Of a DNA stretch of 56,373 bases, positions 16,701 to 25,912 are shown piece after piece. The DNA comes from Bacteroidales bacterium (GTDB lineage Bacteria; Bacteroidota; Bacteroidia; Bacteroidales; UBA3663). The stretch spans positions 1 through 56,373 of the forward strand of contig JAFZBE010000051.1 in the NCBI GenBank assembly GCA_017561935.1, given 5' to 3'. Numbering within the stretch: the stretch's first letter is position 1; each line of letters begins with the position of its first letter. The position numbers were made by a program, and so were the translations under genes. The notes beneath the pieces were generated by a model. The model was not told the origin of the DNA, did not search any database, and worked only from the letters and a program-made list of their open reading frames with translations.

Positions 16701-19492
16701 AGATTAAAGTAAATTTCGACGCCGAAGCTGAAGGAGCCCGAGTTCTGCTGGGTGAGCGTGCCCGACTTGGAGGTCGATTTCCAGGGCTCGTGGTAGAGCA
16801 GGTTGTTGGCATAGAACGAGAAGCCGCCTATTCGACCGAGTTCCTTGGTCAGACGGCCTGATACGAGCCAGGTGACAGGCGACTTGGTGGGTTCGTTCTC
16901 GGTGCCGCTCTTGCGCTGGTTCTTGAGCGCTACGCCCTTGATGGTGTAGCTTTCGTCGGCCAGCATGGCGGAGGTTATCTCGTGATAGCTGAGGTCGGTG
17001 TCGATCCAGGCGATGGGATCCATAGCAGGCACCTCGCTGTGGTAGTAGTTGTAGAAGATGGCCTGTCCGGCCAGCGAAGCCACCATCTTGAGTGCGGGGA
17101 TGTGTGTCACCAGACGCAGCGTGGTGCTGAATTTTCGATAGGTGGTCGAATTCATCTCCGAAGGATAGACAATCTTGAAGGGCACGGTGTTGGCCTGCGA
17201 ATAACGGGCGGGATAGCTGGTGGGATTCTGGGAATTCATGTCCTTCGACCATCGCTTCGACTCCATATAGGCACCTGTGAGATAGACGCTGGTCTGGATG
17301 GGTTTGATCTTGCCGAGGTCCCAATCGAGTTCGATGCCTTTGTTGACCGAGACGCTGTTGTTGCCCACCTTGCCTGTGGTGGCAAATACGGTGTCGATGC
17401 GTGCGGGATTGCTGTAGTCGATGAGCGTTGCTCCACCTGCCACGGGCGTCAGTCCGGCCGAGGTGTCGTAGAAGGAGGCCGTGTAGGTGATGTATTCGGT
17501 AGCGGAGCTGAAGCCGCCGGGGGTCTTGTCGTAGTAGGCCAGGATGCTCATCCTTCGGTCGTCGGGCAGCTTGATGTCGAAGCCGAACTCCGTTTTGTAG
17601 TTGGTGGCATTCTTGAGTCCCTTGGTGCGTTCGACCTCATAGACGTTGGTATGATAGACGATGGTCTGGCCGGCGGGATTGTCCTGGGGCATGTAGTTGG
17701 CAGCTACGCGGTCGTTGTATTTCTTGTCGGGATAGAGGTAGTCCATGCCTGGTGTCTTGGAGTTGAGGCCGAAGCCGGCACGGATATCGAGCCAACGGGT
17801 GGCAGTGAACGAGGCATTGAAGCGGGGAGAGAAAGCATAGGTGGCCTCGTCCTTGAACATCTGGAAACTGGTGAAGCGCAGACCTGCCTGCAGCTTGAGC
17901 TTGTTCACCTTGTTGATGTCCCAGGTGAAGTTGTCCTCGGCAAAGGCATTGAACTGATGTACGCCCGGGATGTCCTTGAACGAGCGCGGACGACCGCTGC
18001 TGTTGGGATGCAAAGGATGGGCCTCGTCGTCGTTGTAGTAGCCGATGCCGTTGTTCCAGTCGTAGTGATAATCCATGCCCATCTTGAAGCTCTGTCGGGT
18101 GGGGCCTGCCTTGACGAAGAAGTTGTTGCCCACCTTGACATAGACGTTGCCCGGCGTGCTGGTGGTGCCGCCGCTTGCGGCATACGACGATGTCATCCAG
18201 GGCACGTTGTAGTAACCTGTCTCGCGAGCGGTGAGGATGGGCAGGAGGCCCGTCGAGTTGGTGACGATCGAGCTTTGGCGTGACTTGGAGGTGTTGAGGC
18301 TAAGGCCGATGGTGTAGGTGAGGGAGCGCGAGAAGGGCAGGCCGAGCGACAACTTGCCGTTGTGCGTCAGCGAAAGGGTCTGGTTTCGGGCGCTGCTGAA
18401 GGTGCCGTCGTCGATGGCATCGGGGTCGTTGCCGTTCCAGTCCTTGCCGAGGTTGAAGCGCACCTTGGTGGTCATGTTGAATTTGCGCGAAGGATCGACG
18501 CTCCATCCTATCGAGCCGGAATAGCGGTCGAACGAACGTGTCTTCTGACGCGGGTCACCCCATGCCTGTGCATAGTCGAGGTTGAAGTTGACGGTTCCCC
18601 ATTTGCCCACATGAAGGCCCTTGCCCACCGAATAGTTCTGTCCCGATGGATTCACCTTCGCCTTGACCTGCCACGGAGTGACACCCACCTTCGAGTGAAC
18701 TACAACGAGGCCGCTGGTGAGGTCGCCGTATTCGGCCGAAGGGATGCCGCGCACCACCTCGACCGACTCGATGTCGTCGGCGCTGATCTGTCGGGTATCG
18801 GTGCCGACAAATGCCGTGCTGCTGAATCCGCCCTGCGTCATCGCGCCGTTGTTCGACATGGGCACACCATCGACGACGATGCTAGCACCGAAGGCATTGG
18901 TGTTGTCGTTGACGAGGGTGCGGATCTGGACGTTCGACTGCGAAGTGAGGTTGGTGACCTTCATATCGGCACCGGGGACGAGCTGCATGATGTCGTCGAG
19001 ACTGAATGCCTGGATGTGGTCGATGGCCTGACGGCCGATGACCGAGGCGGTGGCTTCGCCGCTGGCGCTCTGCTTTGCCACAACCTCCACGTCGTGGAGT
19101 TCCAAGGTCAGTGGCTTCATGCCGAGCGTCAGGCTCACGTTCTCGCCCTGCATGACGATCTTGCGGGTCAGCGTCTCATAGCCTACGTAGGTCACTTCGA
19201 TGGTCCACTCACCATCGGGGATATTGTCGAGCGTGGCAATGCCATCCATGTTGGTGGCTGCGTATGCCCCCAAGGGCTTCAGCTGGCAGTTGGCCATGAT
19301 GAGGGGCTCACGGTCATTGTTGTCCACGAGGTTCAACGTGATGGTCTTGCCGCCCTTGCGGGCTGCAATACGTTTCACTTCGCGGCGAGTGTGCTGGTCT
19401 TGTGCCTGGGTGGGAAAGCAGAACGCGGCAAACAACAAGCAACAAATGATGAACAGGAACTGATGTGTTGAAGAACGGAATCTGGTCTTCAT
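16697..19492 (-). CDS. TonB-dependent receptor with carboxypeptidase-like N-terminal domain
   Basis: The start at 19492 (MKTRFRSSTHQFLFIICCLL then FAAFCFPTQAQ) gives a signal peptide; the longer frame to 19639 runs through the promoter. Residues about 45-130 form a carboxypeptidase regulatory-like fold (NMDGIATLDNIPDGEWTIEV, TYVGYETL). The plug follows (GRQAIDHIQAFSLDDIMQLV, VDGVPMSNNGA, DDIESVEVVRGIPSAEYGD), then a beta-barrel of about 700 residues ending SFGVEIYFNL. The 931-residue product would import a bulky ligand through the outer membrane with TonB energy. It is the first gene of a row with DUF4876, DUF6850, a zincin and an S46 peptidase. The neighbours point to peptides, proteins or a protein-bound cofactor as the ligand rather than glycans; no SusD partner is present. 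Confidence 0.9.
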   Translation of the reverse strand: MKTRFRSSTHQFLFIICCLLFAAFCFPTQAQDQHTRREVKRIAARKGGKTITLNLVDNNDREPLIMANCQLKPLGAYAATNMDGIATLDNIPDGEWTIEVTYVGYETLTRKIVMQGENVSLTLGMKPLTLELHDVEVVAKQSASGEATASVIGRQAIDHIQAFSLDDIMQLVPGADMKVTNLTSQSNVQIRTLVNDNTNAFGASIVVDGVPMSNNGAMTQGGFSSTAFVGTDTRQISADDIESVEVVRGIPSAEYGDLTSGLVVVHSKVGVTPWQVKAKVNPSGQNYSVGKGLHVGKWGTVNFNLDYAQAWGDPRQKTRSFDRYSGSIGWSVDPSRKFNMTTKVRFNLGKDWNGNDPDAIDDGTFSSARNQTLSLTHNGKLSLGLPFSRSLTYTIGLSLNTSKSRQSSIVTNSTGLLPILTARETGYYNVPWMTSSYAASGGTTSTPGNVYVKVGNNFFVKAGPTRQSFKMGMDYHYDWNNGIGYYNDDEAHPLHPNSSGRPRSFKDIPGVHQFNAFAEDNFTWDINKVNKLKLQAGLRFTSFQMFKDEATYAFSPRFNASFTATRWLDIRAGFGLNSKTPGMDYLYPDKKYNDRVAANYMPQDNPAGQTIVYHTNVYEVERTKGLKNATNYKTEFGFDIKLPDDRRMSILAYYDKTPGGFSSATEYITYTASFYDTSAGLTPVAGGATLIDYSNPARIDTVFATTGKVGNNSVSVNKGIELDWDLGKIKPIQTSVYLTGAYMESKRWSKDMNSQNPTSYPARYSQANTVPFKIVYPSEMNSTTYRKFSTTLRLVTHIPALKMVASLAGQAIFYNYYHSEVPAMDPIAWIDTDLSYHEITSAMLADESYTIKGVALKNQRKSGTENEPTKSPVTWLVSGRLTKELGRIGGFSFYANNLLYHEPWKSTSKSGTLTQQNSGSFSFGVEIYFNL

Positions 19493-19542
19493 CTCGTTAT
19501 AAATGTTGTGTGGTTTAAGGGAATTGGTCAAATGGTTTTGAT

Positions 19543-19577
19543 GCAAATATATTGCTTTTTTGGACAATATGTACAAA
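19543..19577 (-). promoter_or_regulatory. Promoter of the TonB receptor operon
   Basis: On the minus strand, TTTG (19577-19574), 22 bases, then TATATTTG (19551-19544). The -7 box is an exact match and the spacing is two bases longer than elsewhere in this window. The predicted leader is about 48 bases. Confidence 0.6.
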
Positions 19578-19654
19578 TTGTTGAACGAAATGGTTGATTT
19601 TTCCTGTTTTTTCGTCAATAAAGGCCAAAAATATCTCATAGTGTTTACAAAAAA

Positions 19655-19668
19655 GGCAATAAATTGCC
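19655..19668. promoter_or_regulatory. Dyad GGCAAT-AA-ATTGCC before the C69 dipeptidase
   Basis: A perfect 6-base-arm dyad lies 33 bases before the start codon. A weak promoter can be drawn around it, with TTTAC near 19644 and TAAGTTCA at 19669, so the dyad would fill the spacer between the two boxes, a typical repressor position. The promoter match itself is poor. Confidence 0.4.
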
Positions 19669-19701
19669 TAAGTTCACGTTTAAATAAAAAACTATTCAGC
19701 T

Positions 19702-21147
19702 ATGAAAAATGTAGATTTTAAGCATGAGACAGATAAACTGACCCATGAGTGTACGACCATTATTGTGGGCGAAGAGCAGAGTGCCGACGGAAGTCGTCTG
19801 TTGGCCCGTTCGAGTGACTTCACGGCCATGACTTCGATCAACTTTGAAGTGCATGAGGATACGGATTTCGGACCGGAGGAATTTGTGGCCAAGGACAGCG
19901 GGTTCCATTGTCCGTTGCCCAAGAAGGCGTTGGGCTATACGGCCATGCCCGACACCCAGTTCCCGGGCGAGTGGGGCAGTTGCGGCTTCAATTCGGCAGG
20001 TGTCGGCATGAGTTCGACCGAGACCATCTTCAGCAGCGACAAGGCTTTGGCCAAGGACCCTTACGTGACTGACGGATTGGCCGAGAACTGCACGTTCAAC
20101 ATTGTGCTGCCCTATATCCATACGGCACGCGAAGGTGTGGCACGCCTTGGTTCGCTCATCGAGTACTACGGTTCGGCCGAGGGCTTCGGCATCGGCTTTA
20201 TCGACGAGAACGAGACGTGGTACCTCGAGAACTGCTGCGGTCACCTCTGGCTGGCTACCCGTATGCCCAAGGACAAGTATTTCGTGACGGGCAACCAGAG
20301 CCGCTATCGCGACTATGACCCCAACGACAAGGACAACTTCATGGCCGCACCGGGGCTCATCGAGTTTGCCAAGGAGAATGGCCTGTGGAATGGCAAGGGC
20401 AAGTTTGACTTCCATGAGGTCTATCAGCGTGACGAGAAGCTCGACACCACCTATAACTATCCGCGCGTGTGGGGCCTGCAGAAGATGTTCACGCCTGGCA
20501 AGAAGCAGGATGTGACGAAGAACACCTTCCCCGTCTTTGCAAAGGCCAAGAACAAGATCACGCTGCAGGATATGCGCACCGCGTTCCGTTTCCACTACGA
20601 TGGCACGGAGCATGACCCTTATCTGCACTCGAATGGAAAGGAACCCTATCGTCCCGTCAGCATCTTCCGCACCCAGCAAACCCATATCATGCAGTATCGT
20701 CCGTGGCTTCCCAAGGCCATCGGCTGCATCTCGTACGTGGCCATCGGCATGGCCGACCTCGGCGTGTTCCTGCCCCTCTACCAGGGTATCAAGAGCTATC
20801 CGAAGCCGTACATGGTGGGCAGCGTGGGACGTGCCGACAACAAGTCGGCCTACTGGAGGTTCCGCAAGGTGATGACGCTTGGCATGATGAACTACAATGC
20901 ATACGCACCCATCATCAAGGCAGCCTACGCCAAACTTGAGGCCGAGAATGACCAGCGGCAGCGTGAGATGGAGGCCGAATACCTCAAGATCTATAAGGAG
21001 TGTCCGATGGAGGCGCAGGACCTGCTCCAGCGTTTCTCCGACCGACTGCTGAAGCGTGCCCTTGAGGTGGCCGAGGAGTTGGAGATCGAACTCCTCTCGC
21101 GTCTGACAGCCGATGTTGAGAAGGAATATCTATTCCATGGAGCATAA
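19702..21147 (+). CDS. C69 family dipeptidase (PepD-like)
   Basis: C69 enzymes are N-terminal-nucleophile hydrolases that split dipeptides in the cytoplasm. The 481-residue protein shows the family signature at its start: C17 in HECTTIIVGEEQSADGSRLL followed by ARSSDF. The cysteine becomes the nucleophile after removal of the short propeptide in the family. A substrate-pocket segment EWGSCGFNSAGVGMSSTET follows. The C-terminal coiled stretch (AEYLKIYKECPMEAQDLLQR) is also typical. No signal peptide is present. It is the first gene of a plus-strand row and its end overlaps the DUF418 gene by 11 bases. It would hydrolyse dipeptides like those released by the S46 enzyme coded in the neighbouring divergent operon, so the two operons may be linked in function. 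Confidence 0.9.
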   Translation: MKNVDFKHETDKLTHECTTIIVGEEQSADGSRLLARSSDFTAMTSINFEVHEDTDFGPEEFVAKDSGFHCPLPKKALGYTAMPDTQFPGEWGSCGFNSAGVGMSSTETIFSSDKALAKDPYVTDGLAENCTFNIVLPYIHTAREGVARLGSLIEYYGSAEGFGIGFIDENETWYLENCCGHLWLATRMPKDKYFVTGNQSRYRDYDPNDKDNFMAAPGLIEFAKENGLWNGKGKFDFHEVYQRDEKLDTTYNYPRVWGLQKMFTPGKKQDVTKNTFPVFAKAKNKITLQDMRTAFRFHYDGTEHDPYLHSNGKEPYRPVSIFRTQQTHIMQYRPWLPKAIGCISYVAIGMADLGVFLPLYQGIKSYPKPYMVGSVGRADNKSAYWRFRKVMTLGMMNYNAYAPIIKAAYAKLEAENDQRQREMEAEYLKIYKECPMEAQDLLQRFSDRLLKRALEVAEELEIELLSRLTADVEKEYLFHGA

Positions 21148-22366
21148 AGGAGGGGTAGGTCCTATATCGGCGAAGCAGCGATACATCATACTTGATGCCC
21201 TGCGTGGATTCGCCCTTTTGGGTATAGCTATCGCCAACTTTCCAGAGTTCTCGCTGTGGTCGTTCCTCAGCGAGGCTGATGCTGCAGCAATGCCGACGGC
21301 ATCGGTCGATAGGGTAGTGCATTGGGCTGAGTACCTGCTGGTCGATGGCAAGTTCTACACGCTGTTCTCCCTGCTCTTCGGTATCGGTTTTTCGATCATC
21401 ATCGGCAATGCCGCGAAGCGTGGAGCCAATGGCTTCCGAATCTTCTATCGGCGCATGACGTTGCTCCTTATCATCGGTCTGCTGCATCTTTTCTTCCTGT
21501 GGAGTGGCGACATCCTGGCACTCTATGCGCTGATGGGCATGTTGCTGCCGCTCTTCCGCAATTGTTCGAACAAGACCTTGCTGCGATGGGCGGCTGTCCT
21601 GCTCGTGCTTCCCATCGGTGTCGATGCGGTGGTCGAACTATGGAGGCTCCAGCCGGCTTCGTGGTTCTACGACAAGATGTGGTACTATTGCGGAGTGTAT
21701 GGCATCACAGAGGAACGTTATGCCTATTGGCTGCAGGAGCAGACCACTTATGCAGGCATGTTCCAGTTCCTGGTACAGGGAGCCTACGAGCGCATGACTG
21801 AGTTCATCGACGGGAACCGTTACTTCAAGGTGCTGGGGCTTTTCGTCCTTGGCTTCTATATCGGGCGCAATCGGCTTTATGCACGGCTTGAGGAGATACG
21901 ACCGCTGCTGCGGAAAGTGCTACGGGTAGGGCTTGTAGTCGGTCTTCCGCTCAGCTTCGTCTATGCGCATAGCTGTATGATGCATCATCCGTGGGGGCTC
22001 ACCATCCACACGATGCTCTATACGTTCAGCGTCTTTCCACTTGCTTTCGGATATGTGGCTGCCATCGTGCTGGCTTATCTTCGGTTTGGCGAGACATCGC
22101 TGACACGCTTCTTTGCTGCCCCAGGGCGCATGGCACTCTCGTGTTATATCGGCCAGACACTCTTCGGTATCCTGCTTTTCTATGGTGTCGGCTTCGGCCT
22201 CGGTGCCCACATCGGCCTCGTTTGGGTACTCTTCATCACCCTTGCCGTCTATCTTATTGAAGTTATTTTGGCCCACTTATGGCTCCGTTTTTTCCAGTTC
22301 GGTCCTCTCGAATGGATATGGCGCATGCTGACGTATGGGAAGTATCTTCCATTAAAAAACAAGTAA
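21137..22366 (+). CDS. DUF418 family membrane protein
   Basis: The 409-residue integral membrane protein starts MEHKGGVGPISAKQRYIILD, followed by the family hallmark ALRGFALLGIAIAN, the first membrane helix. About nine further hydrophobic segments follow (for example LYTLFSLLFGIGFSIII, LLLIIGLLHLFFL, LGLFVLGFYIG and ILLFYGVGFGLGAHIGLV). DUF418 proteins belong to the wider group of YeiB-like, acyltransferase-related membrane proteins and lack a settled function; transport of a small molecule or surface modification has been proposed. The start at 21137 overlaps the dipeptidase by 11 bases, so coupling is likely. An upstream in-frame codon at 21113 is less plausible. The downstream gene starts 2 bases after its stop. 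Confidence 0.88.
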   Translation: MEHKGGVGPISAKQRYIILDALRGFALLGIAIANFPEFSLWSFLSEADAAAMPTASVDRVVHWAEYLLVDGKFYTLFSLLFGIGFSIIIGNAAKRGANGFRIFYRRMTLLLIIGLLHLFFLWSGDILALYALMGMLLPLFRNCSNKTLLRWAAVLLVLPIGVDAVVELWRLQPASWFYDKMWYYCGVYGITEERYAYWLQEQTTYAGMFQFLVQGAYERMTEFIDGNRYFKVLGLFVLGFYIGRNRLYARLEEIRPLLRKVLRVGLVVGLPLSFVYAHSCMMHHPWGLTIHTMLYTFSVFPLAFGYVAAIVLAYLRFGETSLTRFFAAPGRMALSCYIGQTLFGILLFYGVGFGLGAHIGLVWVLFITLAVYLIEVILAHLWLRFFQFGPLEWIWRMLTYGKYLPLKNK

Positions 22367-22368
22367 AT

Positions 22369-23616
22369 ATGTCAATTCGAATTCATTCAGTAATTCTGAC
22401 AATAGCGGCAGTAGCTCTATTGCCCAACGTGATTGATGCGCAGAATACGCGCGTTCCTTTAGTTTATGATGTGGAGAATACAGGTGCTGCATTTGCCGAC
22501 CCCGTGTTACCCGAGCGCGATGCACTGCCCTACGTCAAAGGGCTTACCGACCCGTTGACATGGAGCGATGGATCGGGACGTGCCACGGAGTTTGCTTCGT
22601 GGTCAAAGCGCAGGGCTGAGATCGCCAAGGAAATCCAGCACTACGAGATTGGCACCAAGCCCACGGTCGATCCGAGTCAGGTGAAGGCACGCATGTCGGG
22701 CGATACGCTCATCGTCGATGTGACTGTAGGCAGCGAGACGCTCACCCTGAGCTCCGTGATCACCTATCCCTCGACGGGCGAGGCTCCTTATCCGCTCATG
22801 ATTGGCACGAGCCACATCTCGCTGCCTCAGGGTATATTTGCTTCGCGTCCCATCGCGCAGATGACCTATCACGAGCGACAGGTGAACGGCTATTCGCAGT
22901 TCAGGGGCGAACTCGACCGCACGAAGTATGATTTCGTGCGCCTCTATCCCGATCTGATCAATAATGGTGCCTACAGCGAGTGGGCATGGGGCTTGAGCCG
23001 TCTGATTGATGGTTTGCAGCAGCTTGGGCCTGAGGTTACCAGGATTGACACCGAGCATATTGGCGTGACAGGTTGCTCGTATGCCGGTAAGATGGCACTC
23101 TTCTGCGGTGCTTTCGACGAACGTGTGGCCCTCACCATTGCCCAGGAACCGGGTGGAGGAGGAGCTGCCGCATGGCGCGTCTCGCATGAACTGGAGGGCG
23201 TAGAGGACCTTGACCGAACTGACTATCACTGGTTCCTTGAAAGCCTGAGGGAGAACTTCCATGGCGATAGTGTCCATTATCTGCCCTACGATCATCACGA
23301 GCTTTGTGCGCTTATCTGTCCGCGTGCGTTCCTGATGTTGGGCAATCCCGACTACCCGTGGTTGGCCGACCCTTCGGCATACGTCTCGGTCAATGCGGCA
23401 CGCAAGGTGTGGGAGCAGTTCGGGATCGCCGACCGCATCGGTTATTCGATTATCGATGGACATGGACATTGCATGTTGCCCGAATCACAGTACCCCGAAG
23501 TGGAGGCCTTCATCGACAAGTTCCTGCTTGGAAAGAGTGACATTGATACCGAGGATATCGGCATTGCTCCGCTCTATAAGAACATTGTCGATGTCAACAA
23601 GTGGATAGAGTGGTAA
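22369..23616 (+). CDS. CE15 glucuronoyl-esterase-like hydrolase
   Basis: CE15 enzymes cleave ester links between glucuronic acid of xylan and lignin alcohols. The 415-residue protein begins MSIRIHSVILTIAAVALLPN with a signal peptide ending near DAQ, so it acts outside the cytoplasm. The alpha/beta-hydrolase triad can be placed: S237 in GCSYAGK, E260 in AQEPGGGG (23 residues later, the same spacing as in characterised fungal members by memory) and H367 in GHGHC. In many CE15 proteins the residue after the serine is Arg (GCSR.GK); here it is Tyr, a variant I associate with a Bacteroidota subgroup. The gene lies 2 bases after DUF418 and 13 bases before a TonB receptor, not in a glycan locus. Activity on a glucuronoyl ester is likely but unproven. 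Confidence 0.8.
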   Translation: MSIRIHSVILTIAAVALLPNVIDAQNTRVPLVYDVENTGAAFADPVLPERDALPYVKGLTDPLTWSDGSGRATEFASWSKRRAEIAKEIQHYEIGTKPTVDPSQVKARMSGDTLIVDVTVGSETLTLSSVITYPSTGEAPYPLMIGTSHISLPQGIFASRPIAQMTYHERQVNGYSQFRGELDRTKYDFVRLYPDLINNGAYSEWAWGLSRLIDGLQQLGPEVTRIDTEHIGVTGCSYAGKMALFCGAFDERVALTIAQEPGGGGAAAWRVSHELEGVEDLDRTDYHWFLESLRENFHGDSVHYLPYDHHELCALICPRAFLMLGNPDYPWLADPSAYVSVNAARKVWEQFGIADRIGYSIIDGHGHCMLPESQYPEVEAFIDKFLLGKSDIDTEDIGIAPLYKNIVDVNKWIEW

Positions 23617-23629
23617 CATTTCCCAAAGA

Positions 23630-25789
23630 ATGCAACTTAGACAACCAAATACTTTTCTTATAACAGTTTCTCTGCTCATCATGACGTTGTTGCCGCTGTC
23701 GGCGGCAGCGCAGGACATCCATCAGCATAGTGCGTGTGTCAACGACAGTATCGACCCGATGAAGGAGGCGATACTGAACGAAATCGTAGTGACGGGAATC
23801 ACGGGCACCCAGCGTCTGCGTGACGCTTCTGCGCCTTTCTCCGTGGTGTCGCCCAATGAGCTGCATAGCAGCATAGGCAGCAACCTCGTCGATGCCATCA
23901 GCCGACATCCGGGACTCTCGCAGATAAGCACGGGCACGGGCATCTCGAAGCCCGTGATACGTGGCTTGGGTTACAATCGTGTCGTGGTGGTCGATCAGGG
24001 CATACGACAGGAGGGACAGCAGTGGGGCGACGAACATGGCCTCGAAGTGGCCTCGGAAGCCGTGCATTCGGTGGAGGTTCTCAAGGGGCCTGCTTCGCTC
24101 ATGTATGGCAGCGATGCCATCGCCGGTGTCATCGTGCTGCATCCAGAACCCGTGCTTGACGAGGGCGTGATGCAACTCCATGTGGGCGGCGAATACCAGT
24201 CGAACCAGGGACTGTGGGAGAACGTCGTCGGTTATGCTGGCAATGTCGATGGCCTGGTGTGGAACTGGCACTACATCGACAAGGCAGCTCATGCCTACCG
24301 TAACGACCTCGACGGCTATGTGCCCGGCTCGTGGTTTGGCGAAAAGGACATCCAGGGGATGCTGGGCGTCAGCAAAAGCTGGGGACATTCCTGGCTTCGT
24401 TTGACGCACGTCGATTTCACCCCAGGTATCGTGGAGGGAGAGCGTGACGCTGTGACCGGCGAACTGGAGTGGGAGGATGGGAATACGGCCAAGGGCTACG
24501 GCAAGCAGCTGCCCTTTCAGCGCGTGCTCCACTCGAAGGTCGTCAGCGACAATGCCTGGCAACTCGGCTCGGGTCAGCTGAAGGCCATCGTGGGGTATCA
24601 GCGCAACTATCGGCGCGAATTCGAAGAGGCCATCGATGAGGCGGAACTTGCCCTGAAGCTTCACACCGTGAACTACGACCTCAAGTACCAGCTGCAGCTC
24701 CCCAACGACTGGCGGATGGCTGCGGGCGTGGGTGGCATGTGGCAGAAGAATGTGAATGCGGGCGAGGAGTTCCTGATTCCCGACTATCGTCTGTTCGACA
24801 TCGGCGCCTTTGTCACCGCCAATCGTCAGGTGCATGATTGGCATCTTTCAGGCGGTGTGCGTGTCGATCGTCGAACATTGGAGACCGAAGCGCTCGAAGA
24901 AGATGGGGAGCAGCGATTTGCGGATCTCGACAGAGACTTCACAGGCATCACGGGCAGCTTGGGTGCTGTCTGGAACGTCAGTCAGGCGCTCAATGTGAGA
25001 GTCAACTGGGCACGCGGATTCCGTGCACCTACGGTCAGCGAGCTATCGTCGAATGGTGTACACGAAGGAAGTATCCAGTATGAGCTTGGCAACGATCGGC
25101 TCAAGGCCGAGGTTAGCCAACAACTTGACCTTGGCATGGATTACACCACGCACTGGGTAAGCTTCCAGGCCGCCCTCTTCGCCAACCGCATTGACAATTA
25201 CATCTTCCTCTCGAAGCTTACAGACGTGTTGACCGACGGCTATCAGACCTACCGATACCAGCAGGGCGATGCCCGCCTCATGGGTGGCGAGGTCAGCTTC
25301 GACCTGCATCCCGTCAATGCCTTCCACTTCGAGAACTCGTTGAGCTATGTAGAGGCACGACAGCTGCATCGCCACGATGAGGGGAAGTATCTGCCTATGA
25401 TTCCTGCTCCACGTTGGAATATGGACCTGCGGTACAATTTCCGCGATTTCGGACGCAATCACTTCCGTCGTTCCTATCTCGCATTCGGCATGGAATACAA
25501 TTTTCGACAAGACCATTTCTATGGGGTGGACGATACGGAAACGGCAACGCCCGACTACGCTTTGCTGAATGTGTCGGCTGGAGTGGATTTGCATTTGAAA
25601 GGACACAACTGCATTGAGTTGACGCTTACCTGCCAGAACCTGCTCGACAAGGTCTATCAGCCCCATCTGAGTCGCCTGAAATATGCCGATGTGAATGCTG
25701 TGACTGGACGGATGGGCGTCTCGGCTATGGGACGCAACATCTGCCTTAAGGTGAACATCCCGCTGGATATCCATCTCCATCGCGAGTGA
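23630..25789 (+). CDS. TonB-dependent receptor (siderophore/metal type size)
   Basis: The 719-residue receptor begins MQLRQPNTFLITVSLLIMTL with a signal peptide ending near AAAQ. There is no carboxypeptidase-like domain. The TonB box region reads ILNEIVVTGI, and the plug contains NLVDAISRHPGLSQISTGTG, VIRGLGYNRVVVVDQGIRQE and EVLKGPASLMYGSDAIAGVI. The barrel ends with a strand NICLKVNIPLDIHLHRE. The histidine-rich stretches DIHQHS near the N-terminus and QLHRHDEGK late in the barrel, plus the size, recall metal or metal-chelate receptors such as ZnuD, but this is inference. It is the last gene of the plus-strand row after CE15 (13-base gap). No clear terminator follows. Confidence 0.85.
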   Translation: MQLRQPNTFLITVSLLIMTLLPLSAAAQDIHQHSACVNDSIDPMKEAILNEIVVTGITGTQRLRDASAPFSVVSPNELHSSIGSNLVDAISRHPGLSQISTGTGISKPVIRGLGYNRVVVVDQGIRQEGQQWGDEHGLEVASEAVHSVEVLKGPASLMYGSDAIAGVIVLHPEPVLDEGVMQLHVGGEYQSNQGLWENVVGYAGNVDGLVWNWHYIDKAAHAYRNDLDGYVPGSWFGEKDIQGMLGVSKSWGHSWLRLTHVDFTPGIVEGERDAVTGELEWEDGNTAKGYGKQLPFQRVLHSKVVSDNAWQLGSGQLKAIVGYQRNYRREFEEAIDEAELALKLHTVNYDLKYQLQLPNDWRMAAGVGGMWQKNVNAGEEFLIPDYRLFDIGAFVTANRQVHDWHLSGGVRVDRRTLETEALEEDGEQRFADLDRDFTGITGSLGAVWNVSQALNVRVNWARGFRAPTVSELSSNGVHEGSIQYELGNDRLKAEVSQQLDLGMDYTTHWVSFQAALFANRIDNYIFLSKLTDVLTDGYQTYRYQQGDARLMGGEVSFDLHPVNAFHFENSLSYVEARQLHRHDEGKYLPMIPAPRWNMDLRYNFRDFGRNHFRRSYLAFGMEYNFRQDHFYGVDDTETATPDYALLNVSAGVDLHLKGHNCIELTLTCQNLLDKVYQPHLSRLKYADVNAVTGRMGVSAMGRNICLKVNIPLDIHLHRE

Positions 25790-25827
25790 TATTTGTCAGA
25801 ATAATTCAAGAATTCAAGGGAAAATCC

Positions 25828-25843
25828 TTGACAACGTTGTCAA
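25828..25843. promoter_or_regulatory. 16-bp perfect palindrome, putative operator of the PspC-domain gene
   Basis: TTGACAACGTTGTCAA is its own reverse complement. Its centre lies about 47 bases before the predicted transcription start, right upstream of the -33 region of the pspC-type promoter. Confidence 0.55.
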
Positions 25844-25870
25844 ATGATACGCGGTATGGTATTAAGGCAT

Positions 25871-25879
25871 TATCTTTGC
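25871..25879 (+). promoter_or_regulatory. -7 box of the PspC-domain gene
   Basis: TATCTTTGC is an exact -7 element 33 bases before the start codon. No good -33 box is found 20 bases upstream, which fits a promoter that needs an activator. Confidence 0.6.
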
Positions 25880-25912
25880 ACCAGAAAAATAAACCACTAA
25901 AACTATACGACT

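Noticed and set aside
16633..16812. Longer N-terminus of the DUF4876 protein
   Set aside because: The extension translates the 9-bp array and the end of the receptor gene, and it would bury the lipoprotein signal peptide.
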